A DNA stretch of 57,060 bases from Cellvibrio sp. UBA7671. Lineage in GTDB: Bacteria; Pseudomonadota; Gammaproteobacteria; Pseudomonadales; Cellvibrionaceae. The stretch lies in assembly GCA_002483145.1 (NCBI GenBank), contig DLHJ01000006.1:1-57060 (forward strand). The letters are read 5' to 3'. Positions 51,263 to 57,060 of this stretch are shown here, piece after piece (the stretch's first letter is position 1; every line of letters starts with the position of its first letter). A program made the translations under genes and the position numbers. Below the pieces are notes generated by a model. That model saw only the letters and a program-made list of their open reading frames with translations. It was not told the origin of the DNA and did not search any database.

Positions 51263-52036
51263 ATGGTAGCTATGAATCCTGCTAAGACCAAAGTAAAAGG
51301 CTCCCCGGTTTACCGCATGAAAGTGGTACCCCATCGGCCGCTTAAAAATGCATTTATGACCCTTGCGTTGCTCGCGTTGATCGGAGCGGCGCTCATCGCC
51401 ACCTATTTCTATGCCCTGAATCAGGCAAGCCGTGAACGTCTTTCGCCTCAAGAGGCGGAGGAGCTGCGTGCGCAGCTGGAAAAATTGACGCAAGAGGCAA
51501 GTGAGTCAAAGCGCGAGCTGGCCAAATTCCAGTTAAGTGCAGAGGTTGATCGCCAAGCGGGCGAGGAATTGCGCAAGCGTGTAATGGTTTTGCGCGATGA
51601 AAAAGCCGCTTTACAGCGCGATGTCGAGGTTTATCGCATCCTTACCTCGAAAAAAAGTACCAATCCCATGGGGATCAGTTTCGGTATTTTTTCCGTTTCA
51701 GCACTGGCGGACAGCAAAAAACAATTCAAATTGGTCGTGCAAAAACTGGCGGAAGGCGATGATGATTTCTCAGGTCAGTTGCGGGTATTTGTGGTCGGCC
51801 AAAAGGATGGTTCTGAGACCAAAATATCGCTTCATGAGCTGACCGTTAGTAAGATTGACGCCGAACCTATGGCTGAAGATATTCCACTCAATTTCAAGTT
51901 TTTCCAGAATATCGACACCGAAATTGTGCTGCCGGACGGTTTTGTTCCTGCGCGGGTTGAGTTAGCGGTGAAATCCAGTTCAAGGCGTAATCCAGTGACC
52001 GTTGAATCAGAACTTGAATGGCCAGAAATTAAATAG
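51263..52036 (+). CDS. Coiled-coil membrane protein, DUF6776-like
   Basis: The 257-residue protein has a cytoplasmic basic N-terminus, one membrane helix (about 32-52), a coiled coil (about 58-120, LSPQEAEELRAQLEKL) and a beta-rich C-terminal domain (about 130-257). The place between argC and a bactofilin gene, with erpA after it, matches the Pseudomonas order, where the equivalent gene is annotated as a hypothetical protein. ATG 51263 or 51272 may be the start; neither has a good ribosome binding site. Its membrane-tethered coiled coil could connect bactofilin to the envelope (inference). Confidence 0.75.
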   Translation: MVAMNPAKTKVKGSPVYRMKVVPHRPLKNAFMTLALLALIGAALIATYFYALNQASRERLSPQEAEELRAQLEKLTQEASESKRELAKFQLSAEVDRQAGEELRKRVMVLRDEKAALQRDVEVYRILTSKKSTNPMGISFGIFSVSALADSKKQFKLVVQKLAEGDDDFSGQLRVFVVGQKDGSETKISLHELTVSKIDAEPMAEDIPLNFKFFQNIDTEIVLPDGFVPARVELAVKSSSRRNPVTVESELEWPEIK

Positions 52037-52058
52037 CATTTGCTAAGGAGTCTCCCTG

Positions 52059-52439
52059 ATGGCTTTTTCCAATAATCACACTCTTATTTCACGCGCGACC
52101 AAGGTAATTGGTGACCTTCACTTTACCGGCGAGCTGCAATTGGAAGGTAAGGTAACCGGCAATATCATCGCTGAGGATGAAAAGGACGCAAAAGTGGTGA
52201 TCGCCGATACCGGCGTGGTGGAAGGGGAGATTCGCGCGCCGGTGGTGATCGTCAACGGTAAGGTGCAAGGGAATATCTACTCCAGTAAACACCTGGAACT
52301 GGCGGCCAAAGGAAATGTGACCGGCACCGTGCATTATCATTCGATTGAGATGGTAAAGGGAGCGCAAGTGAACGGCAGCATGATCAATAAACAACAAGAG
52401 TCTGCCAGTGTGTTGGATATTGCAGTCGCCAAAGCTTAA
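52059..52439 (+). CDS. Bactofilin-family cytoskeletal protein
   Basis: The 126-residue protein shows the bactofilin beta-helix core (about 18-105: VIGDLHFTGELQLEGKVTGNI, VVEGEIRAPVVIVNGKVQGNIY, LELAAKGNVTGTVHY, read in part). Bactofilins polymerise into filaments at the membrane and scaffold peptidoglycan enzymes. An M23 peptidase and the recycling kinase AnmK are encoded just downstream. The gene starts 22 bases after the coiled-coil protein gene, with AAGGAG (52044-52049) upstream. Confidence 0.92.
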   Translation: MAFSNNHTLISRATKVIGDLHFTGELQLEGKVTGNIIAEDEKDAKVVIADTGVVEGEIRAPVVIVNGKVQGNIYSSKHLELAAKGNVTGTVHYHSIEMVKGAQVNGSMINKQQESASVLDIAVAKA

Positions 52440-52513
52440 TAGTTGACTGTTTTACTAGGGTAAAGGGATAATAAAGATTGCCCCGTCGGGCTTGCTAGTT
52501 ATCCGGAGTATGT

Positions 52514-52867
52514 ATGTCTACCGCTGAAATCTATGTCCCGCAGGTTGTTACTGTCACCGAAAGTGCTATCGCCAAGGTCAGAAGCCTAATCGAGGAAGAG
52601 GATAATCCCGATCTTAAACTACGTGTTTATGTTACCGGTGGTGGTTGCTCAGGCTTTCAATACGGGTTTACGTTTGATGAGGCGGTCGCCGATGACGACT
52701 CAGTTGTCGAGCGCGATGGTGTGAAAGTGGTAGTAGATGCAATGAGTTATCCCTATCTAGTTGGTGCGGTAGTCAATTACGAAGAGGGATTGCAAGGCTC
52801 CAAGTTTGTGATCCAGAACCCCAACGCTTCCAGCACCTGCGGCTGCGGCTCCTCCTTTACTGTCTAA
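52514..52867 (+). CDS. erpA: Iron-sulfur cluster insertion protein ErpA
   Basis: The 117-residue A-type carrier shows three conserved cysteines: one in [13 protein letters not shown] (about 45) and two in the C-terminal TCGCGSSF. It inserts Fe-S clusters into target proteins such as IspG. The start ATG at 52514 has CCGGAG about six bases upstream. It is convergent with anmK across 34 bases without an obvious terminator. Confidence 0.95.
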   Translation: MSTAEIYVPQVVTVTESAIAKVRSLIEEEDNPDLKLRVYVTGGGCSGFQYGFTFDEAVADDDSVVERDGVKVVVDAMSYPYLVGAVVNYEEGLQGSKFVIQNPNASSTCGCGSSFTV

Positions 52868-52901
52868 TCTACTCGCTTAAAAATCCTGCGCGGTTGTTCT
52901 A

Positions 52902-54017
52902 TCAAGCGTAGTAAACGCCGCCCAAAATAACTTCCCGCTTGGCTCCCGTCACTGCGCGCAGATTGCCAGCGCGATGATTTATGGTTTGCTGTGCCAGCCA
53001 AGCAAATGCCATAGCTTCTATCCATTGTGGATCTATCCCCAATACTGCTGTACTTGCCACTTTGTCGGTCGGCAGTAAATCCTGTAATCGCTGCATAAGC
53101 CTTGGGTTGTAAGCACCGCCGCCGCATACATAAATTTCTTTTGCTGTTTTGCCAAGGCAAGAAATGCTGTTTGCAATTGTTGCGGCGGTTAGTTCCAGCA
53201 AGGTCGCTTGCACATCTGCGGAGGAGGGTGCTGTTAGCAGTCTCGCGAGACTTTTATTGAGCCACGCGCGGTTAAAGCTTTCTCTGCCAGTGCTTTTTGG
53301 TGCGGGCAATGTGAAATACGCATCAGTCAATAAAGCTTCGAGGAGTTCCGCGTGCACCTGGCCGCTAGCTGCCCAGGCTCCATTCTTATCGTAGATATCT
53401 CCTGAGTGAGAATGTATCCAGCCATCCATCAATACGTTGCCAGGACCAGTATCAAAACCCGTTGTTTGGCCTTGCGCGGGCAGGTATGTGATGTTCGCCA
53501 TGCCACCAATGTTAACAATGACGCGGTCATGATCTTGGGTATGAAAAATAGCGCGATGAAAAGAGGGAACTAAAGGCGCCCCCTGGCCCCCTGCCGCCAT
53601 ATCGCGTCGGCGAAAATCAGCCACTGTAGTAATTCCGGTCAATTCGGCAATCAGATTGGGGTCGCCAATTTGCAGGGTAAATGTGCCCTCGCTTGAGCCG
53701 GGTGGGCGATGGCGGATAGTTTGGCCATGGCTGCCGATAGCGCTGATTTGTGTGGCACTAACGCCAGCGTTGGCGAGTAATGCCAGAGTGGCTTGGGCGA
53801 AGAGCTTCCCTAAATCCGTATCCAGTGCCCCCATGCGATCGATTTCGTTATTGCCAGGGAGCGAAAGCGAATGGATTTGTTGGCGAGTCTTTGCTGGGAA
53901 CGGTAGCGTATGTTGTGCAAGCAGTTGCGGAATGGATTGTAAATTGACGAGTGCTGCGTCAATAGCGTCTGCGCTGGTGCCCGACATCAAACCTATGTAG
54001 AGCTGGGGCTGCTTCAT
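52902..54017 (-). CDS. anmK: Anhydro-N-acetylmuramic acid kinase
   Basis: The 371-residue kinase of the ASKHA fold shows the nucleotide loop GLMSGTSADAIDAALV (about 8-23), IGSHGQTIRHRP, NIGGMANITYLP, FDTGPGNVLMD and VCGGGAYNPRLM. It opens the anhydro ring and phosphorylates, giving MurNAc-6-phosphate from recycled peptidoglycan. The M23 peptidase gene lies 12 bases upstream on the same strand, so the two are probably cotranscribed. It complements amgK and murU elsewhere in the window. Confidence 0.95.
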   Translation of the reverse strand: MKQPQLYIGLMSGTSADAIDAALVNLQSIPQLLAQHTLPFPAKTRQQIHSLSLPGNNEIDRMGALDTDLGKLFAQATLALLANAGVSATQISAIGSHGQTIRHRPPGSSEGTFTLQIGDPNLIAELTGITTVADFRRRDMAAGGQGAPLVPSFHRAIFHTQDHDRVIVNIGGMANITYLPAQGQTTGFDTGPGNVLMDGWIHSHSGDIYDKNGAWAASGQVHAELLEALLTDAYFTLPAPKSTGRESFNRAWLNKSLARLLTAPSSADVQATLLELTAATIANSISCLGKTAKEIYVCGGGAYNPRLMQRLQDLLPTDKVASTAVLGIDPQWIEAMAFAWLAQQTINHRAGNLRAVTGAKREVILGGVYYA

Positions 54018-54029
54018 GAGCTATTTGAC

Positions 54030-55445
54030 TTAGTTGCTATTGCTGCCGCCTTTGGCAACTGCCAGACGGCTGGAAGATTTGTATTGATCCAATTTGGCAA
54101 TCAATGGCCGGGTGGTTTCGTTAAAGCGCGCCAGCTCGGTTTTTTCGATACCAATTGATTTGGGTAGTGGGACGGTCACAGGGTTGCGCACTTGGCCGTT
54201 GACATGGAATTCGTAGTGCAGATGCGGACCGGAGGCCAATCCTGTAGAACCAACATAACCAATCACATCGCCTTGGCTGACACGTGACCCTGAGCGAATG
54301 CCTTTGGCAAATCCGTTCATGTGCCCATACAGTGTTTCAATACCTTGGCCGTGCTGAATAACAACAGTATTTCCGAACCCATTTTTACGGCCGGCAAAAG
54401 CTACCTTGCCATTACCGGTAGAGCGTATTGGCGTTCCCCGCACGGCAGCGTAGTCAGTGCCTTTGTGTGCTCTGATGATGTGTAGAACTGGATGCTTGCG
54501 CCCCAAACTAAAATGAGAGCTGATTTTGGCAAATTCAATTGGGCTGCGTAGAAAGGCTTTGTGCATACCGCGACCATCAGGGGTGTAATAGTTGCTTGCA
54601 CCTTGTTTGTCGGTATAGCGAACAGCTTTGAAAGTTTTTCCAGCATTGGTAAATTCTGCTGCCATTATCTTTCCTGTACCGATTCGTTTGCCCTCAAGAA
54701 ATTGTTCTTCGTACATTACCTTAAAGCTATCGCCTTTCTGGATGTCAAGCGCAAAGTCGATATCCCAACCGAAAATGTTGGCTAATTCCATGGTCAGATT
54801 GCTGGGCATCCCTGCGCGTTTTCCTGCCATGTAGAGGGAGCTATCTATAGAGGCTTGGCGGAAGGCATATTTAACATCGGGCTTGAGTGCAATTTCTTTG
54901 CCGGTGAAGCCCTTGGTGCCGCGGGTAAAGTTCAGGCTATTCAATTCGTCGATAATATAATTCAGGCCTTGCAGCTGCCCATTTTCCACCAAAAAAGCCA
55001 TTTTTTGGCCTGGGCGGATATTGCGTAAATCTTTGGCATCCTTGGCGTCGCTGAATAATTCGTAGATAGTGCGATCATTCAGACCTGCGCGTTTAAATAA
55101 GATCGATAGGTTATCGCCATTTTGTACTGTGAACTCTTTCCATTGTGGTACTGCTGGTTTTTGGTCCTGTACTTTTACTGCTTCAGGAATTGCCGCAACT
55201 GTTTGGATAATGGTTTCTACTGCGGGCACTGATATGGGGGTGGCAGGGGTTTCTATGCCTTGTATTTCCAAACCGGGGATGTTTTTGCTAGGGATACTTA
55301 CGATTGCGGAGTTTTCTTGAGAGTTGCTGCCTAAAATGATTACCAAACCTGCCGATAGCACCACTGCGGCCGCGAGATGTCCGCGCGGCACGTATTGAAG
55401 CAGGGTCGATCGAATGATTTTGTAGTAATTTTTTATTTGGGGCAT
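54030..55445 (-). CDS. M23 peptidase with LysM-like OapA domain (MepM type)
   Basis: The 471-residue protein has an N-terminal membrane helix (about 20-40), a Pro/Val-rich linker, a LysM/OapA-like domain (about 95-180: FTVQNGDNLSILFKRAGLND) and a C-terminal LytM (M23) domain (about 305-420). Zn ligands are visible: HKGTDYAA and HLHYEFHVNG, with GHM in LYGHMNGF. It should cut peptidoglycan cross-links for wall growth. The start ATG at 55445 has a suitable purine-poor upstream, so initiation is not strongly marked. Divergent from tyrS. Confidence 0.92.
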   Translation of the reverse strand: MPQIKNYYKIIRSTLLQYVPRGHLAAAVVLSAGLVIILGSNSQENSAIVSIPSKNIPGLEIQGIETPATPISVPAVETIIQTVAAIPEAVKVQDQKPAVPQWKEFTVQNGDNLSILFKRAGLNDRTIYELFSDAKDAKDLRNIRPGQKMAFLVENGQLQGLNYIIDELNSLNFTRGTKGFTGKEIALKPDVKYAFRQASIDSSLYMAGKRAGMPSNLTMELANIFGWDIDFALDIQKGDSFKVMYEEQFLEGKRIGTGKIMAAEFTNAGKTFKAVRYTDKQGASNYYTPDGRGMHKAFLRSPIEFAKISSHFSLGRKHPVLHIIRAHKGTDYAAVRGTPIRSTGNGKVAFAGRKNGFGNTVVIQHGQGIETLYGHMNGFAKGIRSGSRVSQGDVIGYVGSTGLASGPHLHYEFHVNGQVRNPVTVPLPKSIGIEKTELARFNETTRPLIAKLDQYKSSSRLAVAKGGSNSN

Positions 55446-55646
55446 GGGTAAAAATTTCGCAATTTTTTATAGATAAGTGATCCAAGAAAGAGCATTTATA
55501 GCAGAAAAAAACACCATTAACACCCCAAAATTTCATCTTGCTGCAACAAGCGTCTGGTTTTGTCTTGTAATTGGAACAAGATGCGGTATCTTTGCCGCCT
55601 TTTTGTTCCTAATCGAAACACTTTTTACAAGCTTGGTTGGTGCGTT

Positions 55647-56954
55647 ATGGCAGCTATTGACACTAATTTCCTGCAAGAGTTGCAGGATCGCGGGCTAATT
55701 GCCCAAATGACTGGCGGTGATGCTCTTGCGGAGCATCTCAATTCAGGTAGTCGCACGCTTTATTGCGGCTTTGATCCGACGGCAGACAGCTTGCACATTG
55801 GCAGTTTAGTGCCCCTACTAATGCTGAAGCGTTTCCAGCTTGCGGGTCATAAACCTATCGCTCTTGTGGGCGGTGCAACTGGCCTGATTGGTGATCCAAG
55901 CTTCAAGGCGCAGGAACGAAAACTCAATACTGCTGATGTGGTTGCCAATTGGGTGGATAAGTTAAAGACGCAGGTTAGCCAATTTATTGACTTTAACTGC
56001 GGTAGCCAATCGGCCGAAGTAGTTAATAACCTTGATTGGGTTGGCAAAATTGATGTGCTTAGTTTTTTGCGCGATGTGGGCAAGCATTTCTCTGTCAATA
56101 ACATGATCAATAAGGAATCGGTAAAGCAACGAATTGAGCGCGAAGGCGAGGGGATTTCCTTCACTGAGTTTACCTACATGCTTCTCCAGTCGTACGACTT
56201 CGCCGAGTTGTATGTGCGCAACAATTGCACCCTGCAGATTGGTGGCAGTGATCAGTGGGGCAATATCACTGGCGGTATTGATTTGGCGCGCCGGATGCAT
56301 GGAGCTCATGTGTTTGGCCTGACTATGCCGTTGGTGACCAAGTCGGATGGAACAAAATTCGGCAAAACTGAAACGGGCACTGTTTGGCTCGATGCCGCGA
56401 AAACGTCCCCCTATGCCTTTTATCAATTCTGGCTAAATACTGCGGATGCGGATGTCTACAAATTCCTGCGCTACTTTACCTTTTTATCGGTTGCTCAGAT
56501 TGCATCTATAGAGTCTGATGATACGGCTCGCCAAGGCAAACCGGAGGCGCAGCGTATTCTGGCGGAAGAGGTGACCAGGCTTGTGCATGGTGACGCTGGT
56601 CTATTAGCTGCCCAGCGCATCACACAGGCCTTGTTTAGCGATGAGTTGTCTAACTTGAGTGAGTCAGACTTCCTTCAGTTGCAGCAGGATGGATTGCCTT
56701 CGTCAAAATTAATCCGCGCAGAAATTGCTGATTTACCGCTTACCCAGTTATTGGCTGATGCTGAATTGGCTGCTTCAGGAAAGCAAATTAAGGATGCGTT
56801 GGCTAGAAGTGCCGTGTTCGTTAATGGTGTTGCCAAATCCATCGGCGACAATATGCAATCGGCTAATTGTTTTGCGGCAGGCAGTGCTTTTTTTGATCGC
56901 TTTTATCTCGTAAGGGTGGGTAAAAAGAAGTATCACTTATTTGAAGTTGTGTAG
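55647..56954 (+). CDS. tyrS: Tyrosyl-tRNA synthetase
   Basis: A class I synthetase with the HIGH-type motif HIGS ([17 protein letters not shown]), KMSKS-type KFGKT, the tyrosine-site [10 protein letters not shown] and a C-terminal S4 RNA-binding domain (about 370-435). The start was set at ATG 55647, giving 435 residues; an in-frame ATG at 55560 would add 29 residues of poor composition. A strong stable-RNA-like promoter follows. In Pseudomonas aeruginosa the equivalent tyrS gene (tyrZ) also precedes an rRNA operon, as I recall. Confidence 0.95.
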   Translation: MAAIDTNFLQELQDRGLIAQMTGGDALAEHLNSGSRTLYCGFDPTADSLHIGSLVPLLMLKRFQLAGHKPIALVGGATGLIGDPSFKAQERKLNTADVVANWVDKLKTQVSQFIDFNCGSQSAEVVNNLDWVGKIDVLSFLRDVGKHFSVNNMINKESVKQRIEREGEGISFTEFTYMLLQSYDFAELYVRNNCTLQIGGSDQWGNITGGIDLARRMHGAHVFGLTMPLVTKSDGTKFGKTETGTVWLDAAKTSPYAFYQFWLNTADADVYKFLRYFTFLSVAQIASIESDDTARQGKPEAQRILAEEVTRLVHGDAGLLAAQRITQALFSDELSNLSESDFLQLQQDGLPSSKLIRAEIADLPLTQLLADAELAASGKQIKDALARSAVFVNGVAKSIGDNMQSANCFAAGSAFFDRFYLVRVGKKKYHLFEVV

Positions 56955-57021
56955 TTTTTGTTGCTATTGGTTGTCGATTGATCGCATATGAAATTAAGTA
57001 TGGTTGGCGCTTAAAAAGAGC

Positions 57022-57060
57022 TTGCGCAGGTGCGGTCGGATTCGTATAGTGCGCGCCCTT
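57022..57060 (+). promoter_or_regulatory. Promoter with GC-rich discriminator, probably rRNA operon P1
   Basis: TTGCGC (57022-57027), a 17-base spacer, TATAGT (57045-57050), then GCGCGCCC. Optimal spacing with a GC-rich discriminator is typical of growth-controlled stable-RNA promoters in gammaproteobacteria. The transcript would start near the right edge. Confidence 0.7.

Noticed and set aside
52868-52901. Possible terminator between erpA and anmK
   Set aside because: Only a short broken inverted repeat (CTAC...GTAG) without a T run.

Overview
The window reads as a chromosomal segment of a Cellvibrio- or Saccharophagus-like gammaproteobacterium (order Cellvibrionales). The basis is gene content and order: lptD-surA-pdxA-rsmA-apaG-apaH, a caa3-type cytochrome oxidase operon, argC / bactofilin / erpA / anmK / M23 peptidase / tyrS, and a glycan-oriented accessory region with a GH94 phosphorylase and a large TonB receptor. 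No tRNA, rRNA, CRISPR array, prophage or insertion sequence was recognised. Assignments come from reading translated sequence and motifs; no database search was run.

Layout. 1-1000: an AT-rich orphan ORF flanked by integron-like core sites, a possible gene cassette. 1-6.2 kb: an Fsr-like MFS exporter divergent from a cupin-AraC regulator, then three minus-strand signalling genes (EAL protein; AraC regulator coupled to a membrane GGDEF protein with a degenerate active site). 6.2-13.2 kb: a phosphate-scavenging locus (TonB receptor, two-part beta-propeller phytase, Tat-exported PhoX). The intergenic region carries two PhoB-box-like sites, one facing each way. 13.2-14.0 kb: GNAT acetyltransferase and a small lipoprotein. 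14.1-19.9 kb: gluconokinase, GntR/LacI-type regulator, GPH-type symporter and a GH94 enzyme read as cellobionic acid phosphorylase. Together these form a route for oxidised cello-oligosaccharides: import, phosphorolysis to glucose-1-phosphate and gluconate, then gluconate phosphorylation.

20-26.6 kb: a MaoP-like (DUF413) protein with a Lys/Ala/Pro tail, rpsT, a transmembrane Ser/Thr kinase whose periplasmic part has four CX7C helical repeats, a secreted partner protein, an SPFH protein, and the amgK-murU peptidoglycan-recycling pair. 26.8-35.3 kb: lptD, surA, pdxA, rsmA, apaG, apaH, a YfaZ-like outer-membrane protein and a small secreted protein. 35.3-35.9 kb: a structured non-coding stretch. 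35.9-44.9 kb: the cox operon (subunits II, I, III, Cox11, SURF1, CX3C protein, heme A synthase, heme O synthase, PCuAC, SCO) with one antisense DUF2909 gene. 45-50 kb: Yip1 protein and a minus-strand clc-hemJ-thiE-hemL operon. 50.1-57 kb: argC, a coiled-coil membrane protein, bactofilin, erpA, anmK, an M23 peptidase, tyrS and, at the right edge, a strong promoter with a GC-rich discriminator that probably drives an rRNA operon beyond the window.

Most promising for new biology: the kinase with disulfide-type repeats and its secreted partner; the opposed Pho boxes linking a degenerate GGDEF/AraC pair to phytate scavenging; and the cellobionic acid locus with its palindromic operator.
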